Assembly: GCA_947458585.1 (NCBI GenBank)
Contig: CANGYY010000019.1
Location: 1 to 50,499, forward strand
Source: Cyclobacteriaceae bacterium
Lineage (GTDB): Bacteria > Bacteroidota > Bacteroidia > Cytophagales > Cyclobacteriaceae
DNA length: 50,499 nt
Direction of reading: 5' to 3'
The notes beneath the pieces were generated by a model. It searched no databases. It saw nothing but the letters and a program-made list of their open reading frames with translations, and had not been told where the DNA came from. The translations under genes were made by a program, and so were the position numbers. Shown piece by piece: positions 1 to 9,101 of the stretch (its first letter is position 1; each line of letters begins with the position of its first letter).

Positions 1-19
1 ACTTTTGCAATCCCCAATC

Positions 20-103
20 GCGCATGTGGTGAAATTGGTAGACACGCCACTTTGAGGGGGTGGTGCCCGTTCGGGTGTGGAAGTTCGAATCTTCTCATGC
101 GCA
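20..103 (+). tRNA. tRNA-Leu (anticodon GAG)
   Basis: Cloverleaf read by eye. The acceptor strands GCGCATG (20-26) and CATGCGC (96-102) pair perfectly, with discriminator A at 103. The anticodon stem CCACT/GGTGG encloses loop TTGAGGG, placing anticodon GAG at 54-56 (reads CUC/CUU). The long variable arm (about 64-80) is typical of class II leucine tRNA. CCA is not encoded. The window opens with ACTTTTGC about 12 bases upstream, which would complete a TAnnTTTG -10-like box if the preceding base is T. Confidence 0.96.
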
Positions 104-106
104 CAA

Positions 107-134
107 AAAAAGGCGACTTTCGAGTCGCCTTTTT
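107..134. terminator. Bidirectional rho-independent terminator
   Basis: Perfect stem AAAAAGGCGACT / AGTCGCCTTTTT around a TTCG loop, with T-runs on both strands. It ends the tRNA-Leu transcript on the plus strand and the peroxidase gene (stop at 166) on the minus strand. Confidence 0.9.
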
Positions 135-165
135 CGTTTTTAAATCACCCTAATTCGTTAGTTCC

Positions 166-1350
166 TTAATTGAATGGGCTTCCCCATTTTTCATTGGTGT
201 ACACATCTCTTCCAGAGAGTGTCTGTATAAATGCGACTATGGCATTGATTTCGGCTCCCGAAAGGTTGAGTTTTTGTAGATTTCCTCCTGGGTTCAAGCG
301 GGCGTCTAGGTTGTTGTTTCCTGGTTGTGCGGGAATGTTGTTGTAATGCCCTACTACATTTTGAAGGGAGGTAAACACCCCCGAATGCATAAAGGCACCA
401 TTGCTTCCTCCGGTTGCGTTGACTGCATCGCGAAGGGTAGGAGATCGGGTAATGCCTAGTTCTAAGCCCGCTCCTTGAGCCAAAGGACGGATGACTCCAT
501 TGTTTCGGCTATTTGGATCAATGTCAAATTCAGGTGCTTGGTGGCAACCTTGGCATCCTGCTCCACCATTTATTCGAGTACCTGTTCCGTCAAATACGGG
601 TGGGGTCAAGAACAACTGCTTACCTAAGTTTTCCTGGGCGGTAAAATTTGGAAAGGGGGCTCCGTCATTTCCTACCTGTGCTCTTCCTAGGTCGTATTTG
701 CTATCGAAGGATTGGATGCTGCGAATGAAATTGGCCAAACTTTCCTGTATTCTTCGTTCGGTTACCTCAGGGCTTCCATAGGCCAATTGGAATAATTCTT
801 TGTAATAGTCTAGCCCACCTAATTTAGTAAGCAGTGTATTGAGGTTGGGGCGGCCATTTTGTCCGCTAAAACCCATTTCTGCATGATCTTGGATCGGCGT
901 AGTGACCTGCGCTTCGAGAGTTGCTGCGCGCTCATCCCAGAAGAACTTGGGTTCAACGGCAAATCGCGTATTGATCAAGCGCATGGAATGGCGGGTGGTC
1001 TGACCTCCCTGCACGCCTTGGCTGGCAAGGGTAGGGTCGCTGAATCCAAAGGCTTGTTGGTGGCAACTGGCGCAGGAGACCGTATTGTCTATGCTGAGAC
1101 TTTTATCGTAAAAAAGTACTCTCCCTAAAATTGCTTTTTCGTTGGTGATGGGATTGGCTCCTGTATTGTCCTTACGGATGTAATTGGGGATGGATTGACT
1201 GGCATAGTTGGGGAGGTTGCTAGGGTCAATCTTTGTTCCAAACACCTCTTTAACTGCCTGATATGGGATAGCGGTGGTGGTTTCCTGGTCACTGCAGGCG
1301 CTCAGTACTAAAACTAAACCTATAGCGAAAACGGCAAGTGGATTCTTCAT
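166..1350 (-). CDS. Dihaem cytochrome c peroxidase (MauG/CcpA family) lipoprotein
   Basis: 394 aa. A lipoprotein leader ends at LSAC (Cys19), so the protein is probably anchored to a membrane facing the periplasm. Two CxxCH haem c sites are visible: CASCH at 93-97 and CQGCH at 266-270, the two-domain layout of bacterial dihaem peroxidases that reduce H2O2 with electrons from small cytochromes or other donors. The FMHSG segment near 320-324 matches the place where the family has a Met axial ligand for the electron-transfer haem. Length fits the family. The gene stands alone, divergent from the DsrE-like gene, and ends at a shared terminator. A MauG-like oxidase with another substrate is possible, but the two haem sites are certain. 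Confidence 0.93.
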   Translation of the reverse strand: MKNPLAVFAIGLVLVLSACSDQETTTAIPYQAVKEVFGTKIDPSNLPNYASQSIPNYIRKDNTGANPITNEKAILGRVLFYDKSLSIDNTVSCASCHQQAFGFSDPTLASQGVQGGQTTRHSMRLINTRFAVEPKFFWDERAATLEAQVTTPIQDHAEMGFSGQNGRPNLNTLLTKLGGLDYYKELFQLAYGSPEVTERRIQESLANFIRSIQSFDSKYDLGRAQVGNDGAPFPNFTAQENLGKQLFLTPPVFDGTGTRINGGAGCQGCHQAPEFDIDPNSRNNGVIRPLAQGAGLELGITRSPTLRDAVNATGGSNGAFMHSGVFTSLQNVVGHYNNIPAQPGNNNLDARLNPGGNLQKLNLSGAEINAIVAFIQTLSGRDVYTNEKWGSPFN

Positions 1351-1631
1351 GGGCTGAATGGGGTTAAGTTTACTGATTTTTGAGGTTAGACCCCTTCCGC
1401 TATTCGGAGTTTAATTTCAAAACGTAATAATTTAAATAAAAATTATTTATACACAGGGTAATTCTCCGTTTTTTACCAAAAACTAAAGAAAGGAGATTTG
1501 AAGTTTACTGAAAGGCGACTTGGGCTGTGCACCGTCCTCCGTTTTTTCATTGGATTCCCATCCGTATTGAGCCAGGGGTATTTGCGGTTAATTAGTTAAA
1601 ATTTTAGTAGTTTGGGAAAAAATCTAAACTC

Positions 1632-2174
1632 ATGAAGGCTCTCCACTTCTTTCTTCTTTGCGCTGCTGTGTTTCTTGTTTCGGTTGCAGCGGTTGCCCAA
1701 ACTCCTCAATTCCCCCTGGTTAAAGGCCATGGAGGAATCTATGAAATCCCTGATGCCACCGAACGGCCAGATGGGACCTTGGAGTACAAAATTCTAGTGG
1801 ACCTAACTTCCCCTTCGGAAGACCCCAAGCAAATCTCCCGCTTTGTAGACAATGTGGCGCGCATGATGAACTTGCATGGCCTGGCTGGCGTGACCAAAGA
1901 TCGAATCAAGGTGAAGGTGGTGCTGCATGGAGGAGGGATTTTCACACTTTTGAATGACGAGAACTACTCGAAAAAATACGAGGTCAATAATCCCAACCTA
2001 GCAGTTTTTGAAGCCTTGGAAGAGGCGGGAGCGGAAATACTCGTTTGTGGGCAATCCTTGATCGCTCGAAACCTGAAGACTTCGGATCTCTGGCCTGGGG
2101 TAACTGTGGCGCACTCCGCGTTGACAACCATCACCACCTATTCAATGAAAGGCTATATCGTGCTTAAATTTTGA
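1632..2174 (+). CDS. Secreted DsrE/DsrF-like protein
   Basis: 180 aa with a cleavable signal peptide (residues 1-22, ending AVAQ). The mature part has the alternating beta/alpha pattern of the DsrE/DsrF/TusD sulphur-relay fold: KILVDLTS, a helix with MNLHG, KVKVVLHGGG, then AGAEILVCGQSL with a single Cys at 139 in the position that carries the active cysteine in DsrE-like proteins. Exported members of this fold are common in Bacteroidota and mostly uncharacterised; a periplasmic persulfide or thiol role is a guess. No partner genes lie nearby. The region upstream (1351-1631) is shared with the divergent peroxidase and shows no convincing promoter match. Confidence 0.82.
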   Translation: MKALHFFLLCAAVFLVSVAAVAQTPQFPLVKGHGGIYEIPDATERPDGTLEYKILVDLTSPSEDPKQISRFVDNVARMMNLHGLAGVTKDRIKVKVVLHGGGIFTLLNDENYSKKYEVNNPNLAVFEALEEAGAEILVCGQSLIARNLKTSDLWPGVTVAHSALTTITTYSMKGYIVLKF

Positions 2175-2252
2175 TCGAGAACTTTAGAGTAAAATTTTGG
2201 ATTTTTTTTAGGAATTGGGCTTTTTCAAATCGGGAAATGTTTTGAAAAAACC

Positions 2253-2260
2253 TACCTTTA
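2253..2260 (+). promoter_or_regulatory. Possible -7 box for purF
   Basis: TACCTTTA matches the Bacteroidota TAnnTTTG box at all but the last position and lies 30 bases before the purF ATG. No TTG was found at the usual 19-21 base distance, so support is weak. Confidence 0.35.
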
Positions 2261-2290
2261 TTCCTTCCTATAAACCCATCCCTTCTCTCC

Positions 2291-4174
2291 ATGAGTGACG
2301 CTATCAAACATGAATGTGGAATAGCCTTTATTCGGCTTCGAAAACCGGTTCAGTACTACATCGACACCTATGGAACGGCAGCATTTGCGGCAAATCGATT
2401 GTATGTGTTGATGCAAAAGCAACTCAATCGGGGACAGGACGGGGCCGGGGTAGCGAATATCAAAATAGGAACCCAGCCGGGTACGCGATATATCAGCAGG
2501 TACCGATCCGTGGATCCCTCTGCAGTCAATGATATTTTTGAAAAAATCACCCGAAAGTTTAAGAAGGCGAAGAAACTGGGAGGTAAAAAAGCACTTGCCG
2601 ATGGGGAATGGCTCAAAGAAAACATGGCCTTTTCTGGAGAAGTTTGGCTAGGGCACCTGCGTTACGGTACCCATGGCGAAAATAGCATTGAAACCTGCCA
2701 TCCCTTTCTGAAGCAGAACAATTGGAGAAGCCGCAACCTGGTTATGGCGGGCAACTTCAACATGACCAATAACGAGGAACTTTTTGGAAGACTGGTGGAG
2801 TTGGGTCAGCACCCCAAGGAAAAGACCGACACTGTCACCGTAATGGAGAAGATTGGACACTTTTTGGACGAAGAAAACCAGCGGATATTTGACCAATTCA
2901 AGGAGGAATACTCCAACGAGGAATTGACGCATATCATTGAGGATAAATTGGATGTAGGTCGAATTTTGCGTCGATCCTGCCGAGATTTTGATGGTGGCTA
3001 CGCCATGGCAGGAATGATCGGCAATGGCTCCGCTTTTGTGGTACGAGATCCCTCTGGGATTCGACCGGCCTTCTATTATGCCGACGACGAGGTGATTGTG
3101 GTGGCATCTGAGAAGCCAGCCATCAAGTCGGCATTCAATATTGACTTCAAGGCCATCAAAGAAATTAAGCCAGGGCATGCGATTGTGATCAACAAGGACG
3201 GTTCTTTTGCCGAGGAAGAGATCTTGCCGGCCCGCGAGAAGAAATCCTGTTCCTTTGAGCGTATCTATTTTTCAAGAGGGACCGATCCAGGTATCTACCA
3301 GGAACGAAAGAATTTGGGCAAGGCCCTCATCCCCCAGATCCTGAAGGCCATCGATTTCGATCTGAAAAACACCGTGTTTTCTTACATACCCAATACCGCT
3401 GAAACCGCCTTTTTGGGCATGATTGAAGGATTGGACGAATACTTGGTGGCCAAGCGAAAAGAAGTGCTTTTGGATGGGAAGCCCCATGTAGGAGACTTAG
3501 ACGAACTGTTAAGTTTCCGTCCACGTGTGGAGAAGTTGGTGAGCAAGGACGTAAAGTTGCGCACCTTTATCGCTAGCGATGCCGATCGGGATTCCATGGT
3601 GGCGAGTGTGTACGATACCACTTACGAGGTGATTCGACCAGGAATTGATACGCTGGTGGTGATTGACGACAGCATTGTACGAGGTACTACCCTGGAGAAA
3701 AGTATCTTGACCACCTTGGATCGATTGAATCCCAAGCGAATTGTGATTGTGTCTTCTGCTCCGCAGATCCGCTATCCCGACTGCTACGGCATCGATATGT
3801 CCCGCATGAAGGAATTTGTGGCCTTTCGGGCTGCAATCGCACTCCTTCAAGATCGTAAAATGGAACAGGCCTTGGATCAGGTATATCAGCAGTGTAAAGC
3901 GCAGCCGGATCATGCATTGAACTTTGTGAAGCAGGTATACGCGCCATTTTCTGAAGAGGAGATCTCGAATAAAGTGGCAGAAATTGTAACCACCTCAGAC
4001 ATCAAAGCAGAAGTAAAGGTGATCTTCCAAACGGTCGATAACTTACATCGCTGCATCCCTGAACATACCGGAGACTGGTACTTTACTGGAGATTACCCTA
4101 CCTCCGGCGGTACACGCGTGGTCAACAAGGCCTTTGTGAATTACATGGAAGGAAAGACGGTACGCGCGTATTAA
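2291..4174 (+). CDS. purF: Amidophosphoribosyltransferase, long Bacteroidota form
   Basis: 627 aa. It catalyses the first committed step of purine synthesis: glutamine plus PRPP gives 5-phosphoribosylamine. The N-terminal Ntn glutaminase half begins MSDAIKHE-CGIAF; Cys9 is the expected nucleophile freed by cutting an 8-residue propeptide, and RGQDGAG follows. The C-terminal phosphoribosyltransferase half has the PRPP loop VVIDDSIVRGTT at 456-467 and YGIDM shortly after. At 627 residues it is longer than the roughly 500 aa E. coli or Bacillus enzymes, and extra sequence lies between the glutaminase motifs and the PRPP loop; I recall such long forms from Bacteroidota. It is alone here, not in a purine operon. 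The ATG start directly precedes the conserved N-terminus. Confidence 0.92.
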   Translation: MSDAIKHECGIAFIRLRKPVQYYIDTYGTAAFAANRLYVLMQKQLNRGQDGAGVANIKIGTQPGTRYISRYRSVDPSAVNDIFEKITRKFKKAKKLGGKKALADGEWLKENMAFSGEVWLGHLRYGTHGENSIETCHPFLKQNNWRSRNLVMAGNFNMTNNEELFGRLVELGQHPKEKTDTVTVMEKIGHFLDEENQRIFDQFKEEYSNEELTHIIEDKLDVGRILRRSCRDFDGGYAMAGMIGNGSAFVVRDPSGIRPAFYYADDEVIVVASEKPAIKSAFNIDFKAIKEIKPGHAIVINKDGSFAEEEILPAREKKSCSFERIYFSRGTDPGIYQERKNLGKALIPQILKAIDFDLKNTVFSYIPNTAETAFLGMIEGLDEYLVAKRKEVLLDGKPHVGDLDELLSFRPRVEKLVSKDVKLRTFIASDADRDSMVASVYDTTYEVIRPGIDTLVVIDDSIVRGTTLEKSILTTLDRLNPKRIVIVSSAPQIRYPDCYGIDMSRMKEFVAFRAAIALLQDRKMEQALDQVYQQCKAQPDHALNFVKQVYAPFSEEEISNKVAEIVTTSDIKAEVKVIFQTVDNLHRCIPEHTGDWYFTGDYPTSGGTRVVNKAFVNYMEGKTVRAY

Positions 4175-4274
4175 GGTTTCAGTCTATCCTTTGTTACAGT
4201 AAATGTAGATGAACTCCATTTAGGCTTAAAATCTAGTTGCTCATTTCAGTAATCTTACCATTTAAATCATCCCC

Positions 4275-5324
4275 ATGATTGACGTTTCCCTACTCAAGCA
4301 AATTTGTGAAATCCCAGGGGCCCCTGGATTTGAAAAACCTGTTCGTGACCTAGTGGTCTCCTTGGTGTCCCCACATGTGGATGAGGTGCGCATCGATAAT
4401 ATTGGGAACGTGATCGCCCTCAAAAAGGGAACACGTAATCCCGGTGGGAAGCGCGTCATGCTCGCTGCGCACTTGGATGAAATCGGATTTATCGTTTCCC
4501 ATATCGACGAACAAGGCTTCTTACGATTCAATACCCTCGGAGGATTTGACCCAAAAACACTCACCGCACAGCGAGTGATTGTTCACGGCAAAAAAGACCT
4601 GATCGGGGTGATGGGCAGCAAGCCCATCCACGTGATGACGCCCGAGGAGAAAACCAAACTTCCGAAGACTACTGACTTTTTCATCGACCTGGGCATGCCC
4701 AAGGAAGAAGTGGACAAATACATCACTATCGGCGATCCTGTGACCCGTGATCGGGAACTGATCGAGATGGGCGACTGTGTCAACTGCAAGTCTATCGACA
4801 ACCGTGTAGCGGTATTCATTGTAATCGAAGCGATGAAGCAACTCAAAAATCCAGCCTACGATGTGTATGCCACCTTTACCGTACAGGAAGAAGTGGGCAT
4901 CCGCGGAGCGAACGTGGCGGCACACCAGATCAATCCAGACTTTGGTATTGCACTGGATACCACCATTGCCTTTGATGTGCCTGGTGCAGCGGCACACGAG
5001 AAGGTGACCGAACTTGGGAAAGGGACGGCTATCAAGATCATGGATTCAATGACCATCTGCGACTACCGCATGGTGGCCTTTATGAAGCAGGTCGCGGGAA
5101 AAGAAGCAATCTCTTGGCAACCGGAACTATTGACTGCTGGAGGCACGGATACTGCAGGCGTACAACGCATGGGCAAGCAAGGGGCGATTGCTGGAGCGAT
5201 ATCCATCCCGACGCGCCACTTGCACCAAGTGATTGAAATGGCACACAAGAAGGATATTGCCGATTCCATTGCCTTACTGGTGGCTTGTCTCGAGCAATTG
5301 GATACCTACGATTGGAGTCATTAA
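4275..5324 (+). CDS. M42 family metallopeptidase (glutamyl/leucyl aminopeptidase type)
   Basis: 349 aa cytosolic co-catalytic zinc aminopeptidase (M42: FrvX/PepA-like/TET family). Metal ligands can be placed by motif: H66 and D68 in AAHLDEIGF, D175 in KSIDNR, catalytic E205 followed by E206 in VQEEVGIRGA, D228 in ALDTT, and H317 in PTRHLHQ. The Gly-rich TAGGTDTAGVQ segment near 287-297 is also typical. Family members form large oligomers that trim peptides released by proteasome-like proteases. Relatives are often misnamed cellulase or endoglucanase M. It lies about 100 bases after purF and 30 bases before the DUF1080 gene on the same strand, so the latter pair may be co-transcribed. Confidence 0.92.
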   Translation: MIDVSLLKQICEIPGAPGFEKPVRDLVVSLVSPHVDEVRIDNIGNVIALKKGTRNPGGKRVMLAAHLDEIGFIVSHIDEQGFLRFNTLGGFDPKTLTAQRVIVHGKKDLIGVMGSKPIHVMTPEEKTKLPKTTDFFIDLGMPKEEVDKYITIGDPVTRDRELIEMGDCVNCKSIDNRVAVFIVIEAMKQLKNPAYDVYATFTVQEEVGIRGANVAAHQINPDFGIALDTTIAFDVPGAAAHEKVTELGKGTAIKIMDSMTICDYRMVAFMKQVAGKEAISWQPELLTAGGTDTAGVQRMGKQGAIAGAISIPTRHLHQVIEMAHKKDIADSIALLVACLEQLDTYDWSH

Positions 5325-5354
5325 ATCCCTAGTTTAATCAACTAGCAACAGCCC

Positions 5355-6158
5355 ATGCCCATCCTCTCATTTATCATTTATTTCTTGACGCTTGGCCTTT
5401 CTGTTTTTGAGAGTGCTATTCAGAGCAGTACGCAAGTTCATTCGGATGCTTCCGACTGGCAAGTGCTCTTTAATGGCAAGGACCTGAAAGGCTGGGTTCC
5501 CAAGATCCACCACCACGAGGTGGGCGACAACTATGCGGAAACCTTCCGAGTACAGGATGGGGCCATAGCAGTCAATTACGAGAATTATGGAGAGTTTGAC
5601 GATCGCTTTGGACACCTTTTTTACGAAAAGCCCTTCTCGAACTTTCACTTGGTTTGGGAATACCGATTTACGGAGCAGTTTGTGTCCACTGCACCCAGTT
5701 ACACCTACCGCAATTCAGGAGTGATGTTTCACTCGCAGGCTCCAGAAAGCATCTTGAAAGAACAGGATTGGCCGATTTCGGTGGAATACCAGATGCTTGC
5801 TAGAGAAAAGGAGGGAGAGCCCAGACCCACAGGAAATATGTGTTCCCCAGGTACAGATATTGTCTATCAAGGCAAAATTGATCCTCGGCATTGCATCGAC
5901 TCTTCCTCTCCAACCTTTGCTTGGGACGAGTGGGTGAAAGCGGAGTTGATTGTTTTTGGAGACTCCATCGTGCACCATATGGTGAATGGCGATACGGTAT
6001 TGACCTATTCCTTTCCTCAAATCGGGGGAGGAGTAGCCAACCGCTACAATCCAGCACTCAAAGTCGATGGTACGCCCCTTCGTTCAGGCTATATCGGACT
6101 ACAAAGTGAAGGACAGGGAGTTCTTTTTCGCAACCTAAAAATTCGTGAACTGAAGTAA
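5355..6158 (+). CDS. DUF1080 / 3-keto-disaccharide hydrolase domain protein
   Basis: 267 aa, exported (hydrophobic N-terminus about 1-20). The body is a concanavalin-like sandwich of the DUF1080 family (PF06439): WQVLFNGKDLKGWVPK at the start, NSGVMFHSQ in the middle, the substrate-side EYQML, and the closing GYIGLQSEGQGVLFRNLKIRELK, all hallmark blocks. Characterised relatives cleave 3-keto-glycosides made by Gfo/Idh oxidoreductases; most Bacteroidota carry many copies of unknown specificity. No oxidoreductase partner lies beside it, so the substrate cannot be deduced. Length is normal. Confidence 0.88.
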   Translation: MPILSFIIYFLTLGLSVFESAIQSSTQVHSDASDWQVLFNGKDLKGWVPKIHHHEVGDNYAETFRVQDGAIAVNYENYGEFDDRFGHLFYEKPFSNFHLVWEYRFTEQFVSTAPSYTYRNSGVMFHSQAPESILKEQDWPISVEYQMLAREKEGEPRPTGNMCSPGTDIVYQGKIDPRHCIDSSSPTFAWDEWVKAELIVFGDSIVHHMVNGDTVLTYSFPQIGGGVANRYNPALKVDGTPLRSGYIGLQSEGQGVLFRNLKIRELK

Positions 6159-6160
6159 AC

Positions 6161-6192
6161 CTCCCGATCCCTGAAACATCAAGAATCGGGAG
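6161..6192. terminator. Hairpin between convergent DUF1080 and valS genes
   Basis: CTCCCGAT (6161-6168) pairs with ATCGGGAG (6185-6192). It sits exactly between two convergent stop codons, which suggests a terminator, but there is no good T-run on either strand. Confidence 0.4.
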
Positions 6193-6199
6193 TGATACT

Positions 6200-8833
6200 T
6201 TATCCCAATTGGGCCAAACTTGCTTCTAGGGCCTTGATTTTTGCTTCCGCATCGGACTGCTTCTTTCGCTCCATTTCCAATACTTGTGCAGGAGCACCAG
6301 CCACGAAGCGTTCGTTGCTTAATTTTTTCTCTACCCCAGCCAAGAAGCCTTTCGTATAGTCCAGTTCCTTTTGGATGGTGGCTTTTTCCGCTTCCACATC
6401 GATGGAGTCACCCATAGGAATGAAGCATTCGTCTGCTTTCACCACAAAACTCATGGCCTGCTCCACTTTATCCCCAAACTGGAGGGAGGAAAGGTTGGCC
6501 AACTTAATCAACACGGATTCAAATCTGGTGTACAAACCTGGGTTTTGGGTGCGGATGGTCAAGTCAAGCGCTTCTTTTGGAGACATTCCTTTGGAAGCAC
6601 GGAGGTTTCTGATCTGAGATACTACCTCAAACACTTGTGCTGCATCTTCCGTAATTTTCGCATCGAACCGCTTGGTTTCTGGCCAAGTCGCCAGGATCAA
6701 GGAATTCTCAACCGAACGTTCGCTGATCTGGTGCCACAATTCCTCCGTAATAAAAGGCATGAAAGGATGGAGGATCTTCAAGATGTTTTCAAAGATCTCC
6801 AAGGTCTTGTCGTAGGTGGCCTGATCGATGGGCTGCTGGTAGGCAGGTTTGATCATTTCTAGGTACCAAGCGCAGAAGTCGTCCCAGACCAACTTGTAGG
6901 TAGCCATCAGGGCATCTGAAATTCGGAATTTATCGAAGTGCTCATTGATCTCACTCAAACTTTGGTAGAACCGCTGTTCAAACCATTCAATGCTAGCTGC
7001 ATTGGCAGTGCCATCGAGGCTTGGATCTATTTCCCATCCTTTGACGAGACGGAAAGCATTCCAGATTTTATTGGCGAAGTTTCTTCCTTGCTCCACCAAC
7101 TTATCGTCGTAGGGGAGGTCATTTCCCGCAGGGGAAGAAAAAAGCATGCCTGTACGCACGCCATCTGCTCCATATTGAGCAATGAGTTCGAGGGGATCTG
7201 GGGAGTTGCCCAAGGACTTGGACATCTTTCGACCGAGCTTGTCCCGAACGATACCCGTGAGGTACACGTTTTTGAAGGGCTTCTCGCCCATGTATTCGTA
7301 GCCTGCAATCACCATGCGAGCCACCCAAAAGAATAAAATCTCCGGAGCAGTGACCAAGTCATTGGTTGGGTAGTAGTAGCTGAGTTCTTGGTTGGGCTTG
7401 CCTGTGGTGAATACGTCCGTATCAAATACGGAAATAGGCCAGAGCCAGGAGCTAAACCAGGTATCGAGCACGTCCTCATCCTGAGTCAAATCAGCCAGGC
7501 TGTATTGCGTGTTGAATTTTTGGTTGGCCAGGGCCAATGCCTCTTCTGCAGTTTTTGCAACTACATATTCTCCGTTGGGGAGGTAGTAGGCGGGAATTTG
7601 ATGTCCCCACCAAAGTTGACGCGAAATGCACCAGTCGCGGACATTCTCCATCCACACGCGGTACATGTTTTTGAATTTGGGCGGGTGCAACTGGATGATG
7701 TCCTCCATCACTGCTTTGAAAGCGGGCTGGGTGATTTCATCCATTTTCAAGAACCACTGCATGGATAGCTTCGGTTCGATGACTGCATCGCTCCGTTCGG
7801 AGTGCCCCACATTGGAGGTGTATTCTTCCACTTTCTGAAGTTGTCCTGCTTCTTCAAGTAGCTTTCCAATTTTCTTACGCGCAATAAATCGATCTTCCCC
7901 TACGAGCAACTGTGCTTTTTCATTGAGGGTACCGTTGTCATTGAGGATGTCAATGACTTCAAGCTTGTGCTTGACACCGAGTTCGTAATCGTTGAGGTCG
8001 TGGGCAGGAGTCACTTTAAGACAACCTGTGCCAAACTCCATGTCCACGTAGCTGTCTTCGATAATTGGTATGCTTCGGTTGATCAATGGAATGATCGCAC
8101 GCTTTCCTTTCAGGTGGGTAAATCTTGGATCTTCAGGATTGATGCAAATCGCCACATCCGCCATGATGGTTTCTGGGCGTGTGGTGGCGATGGTTAGGAA
8201 TTGATCAGTAGTTCCTTCGATGGCGTAGTTGATGTAATACAACTTGGATGCCACCTCTTTCATGATCACTTCATCATCCGAAAGGGCTGTTTGCCCCTTT
8301 GGATCCCAGTTGACCATGCGGATGCCGCGGTAGATCTTTCCTTTTTGGTGGAGGTCCACAAATACGGAAAGGACGGCATCGCTGAGTCCTGGATCCATGG
8401 TGAAGGCCGTTCTATCCCAATCGCAAGAAGCTCCTAATTTCTTCAATTGCTCCAGGATGATGCCTCCATATTTTTCTTTCCATTCCCAAGCATGGGTGAG
8501 GAATTGCTCTCGGGTAAGGTCTTTTTTATCGATGCCTTTCTCTTTCAGGAGTTGAACTACCTTGGTTTCGGTGGCGATAGAGGCATGATCTGTGCCGGGT
8601 ACCCAGCAGGCATTTTTGCCTTGCATTCGGGCGCGGCGAATGAGTACGTCTTGGATGGTATTGTTGAGCATGTGCCCCATGTGGAGCACGCCGGTGACGT
8701 TTGGCGGAGGGATGACGATGGTGTAGGGTTCCTTATTGGGATCTACGCTGGAGGAAAACAACTTGTGCTCCATCCAATATGCGTACCACTTGGCCTCGGC
8801 GGATGCCGGTTCGTATTTGCTGGCAATAGACAT
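6200..8833 (-). CDS. valS: Valine-tRNA ligase
   Basis: 877 aa from ATG at 8833. Class I synthetase charging tRNA-Val. The HIGH-type motif is HMGH at 51-54 within [13 protein letters not shown], and KMSKS is at 536-540 within [10 protein letters not shown]. The editing (CP1) domain lies between them, the anticodon-binding domain follows, and a charged helical C-terminal arm ends the protein, as in bacterial ValRS. The frame stays open to a TTG at 8857, but those codons overlap the TATTTTTG promoter box at 8855-8862, so ATG 8833 is the true start, giving a short leader of roughly 15 bases. Monocistronic; convergent with the DUF1080 gene. Confidence 0.97.
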   Translation of the reverse strand: MSIASKYEPASAEAKWYAYWMEHKLFSSSVDPNKEPYTIVIPPPNVTGVLHMGHMLNNTIQDVLIRRARMQGKNACWVPGTDHASIATETKVVQLLKEKGIDKKDLTREQFLTHAWEWKEKYGGIILEQLKKLGASCDWDRTAFTMDPGLSDAVLSVFVDLHQKGKIYRGIRMVNWDPKGQTALSDDEVIMKEVASKLYYINYAIEGTTDQFLTIATTRPETIMADVAICINPEDPRFTHLKGKRAIIPLINRSIPIIEDSYVDMEFGTGCLKVTPAHDLNDYELGVKHKLEVIDILNDNGTLNEKAQLLVGEDRFIARKKIGKLLEEAGQLQKVEEYTSNVGHSERSDAVIEPKLSMQWFLKMDEITQPAFKAVMEDIIQLHPPKFKNMYRVWMENVRDWCISRQLWWGHQIPAYYLPNGEYVVAKTAEEALALANQKFNTQYSLADLTQDEDVLDTWFSSWLWPISVFDTDVFTTGKPNQELSYYYPTNDLVTAPEILFFWVARMVIAGYEYMGEKPFKNVYLTGIVRDKLGRKMSKSLGNSPDPLELIAQYGADGVRTGMLFSSPAGNDLPYDDKLVEQGRNFANKIWNAFRLVKGWEIDPSLDGTANAASIEWFEQRFYQSLSEINEHFDKFRISDALMATYKLVWDDFCAWYLEMIKPAYQQPIDQATYDKTLEIFENILKILHPFMPFITEELWHQISERSVENSLILATWPETKRFDAKITEDAAQVFEVVSQIRNLRASKGMSPKEALDLTIRTQNPGLYTRFESVLIKLANLSSLQFGDKVEQAMSFVVKADECFIPMGDSIDVEAEKATIQKELDYTKGFLAGVEKKLSNERFVAGAPAQVLEMERKKQSDAEAKIKALEASLAQLG

Positions 8834-8854
8834 AGGTACTGAGTTCTTAAGTTG

Positions 8855-8862
8855 CAAAAATA
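8855..8862 (-). promoter_or_regulatory. -7 promoter box of valS
   Basis: Minus-strand TATTTTTG is an exact match to the Bacteroidota TAnnTTTG consensus, 22 bases upstream of the valS ATG. No TTG -33 element is evident at the standard distance. Its position decides the start codon choice. Confidence 0.6.
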
Positions 8863-8969
8863 GCAGAAAAAGTTTGGGGGCGGGAGCCAGAAAGGAAAGA
8901 AAAAGGAGGATTGGGTAGTGACCGTGGTTTGAATACCCAAAACCAAAGGATTCTGGAACCCTAGTAACA

Positions 8970-8995
8970 AAAAAAGCCGGGGAATCCCCGGCTTT
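8970..8995 (-). terminator. Terminator of the CocE-type hydrolase gene
   Basis: GCCGGGG-AAT-CCCCGGC hairpin; read on the minus strand it is followed by a run of T. It lies downstream of the hydrolase stop (9102) and upstream of the valS promoter. Confidence 0.85.
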
Positions 8996-9069
8996 GGATG
9001 GACTAGTTTTTATTCAGTTTTTTATAATTCTTAAAAGAATTAAGGGTTGAAGTTCCACTAGAAATCGGC

Positions 9070-9097
9070 TGTCGACAATGGACAGTGGACCGTTGGC
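9070..9097. repeat. Short period-7 repeat (four heptamers ending GGAC/CGAC/GGC)
   Basis: Four consecutive 7-mers: TGTCGAC, AATGGAC, AGTGGAC, CGTTGGC. They lie just after the stop codon of the minus-strand hydrolase. The same 7-base periodicity, with different units, reappears at 50304-50402. Confidence 0.6.
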
Positions 9098-9101
9098 AAT
9101 T

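Noticed and set aside
8834-8857. N-terminal extension of ValS from a TTG
   Set aside because: The codons overlap a TAnnTTTG promoter box and precede a standard ATG that begins a normal ValRS N-terminus.
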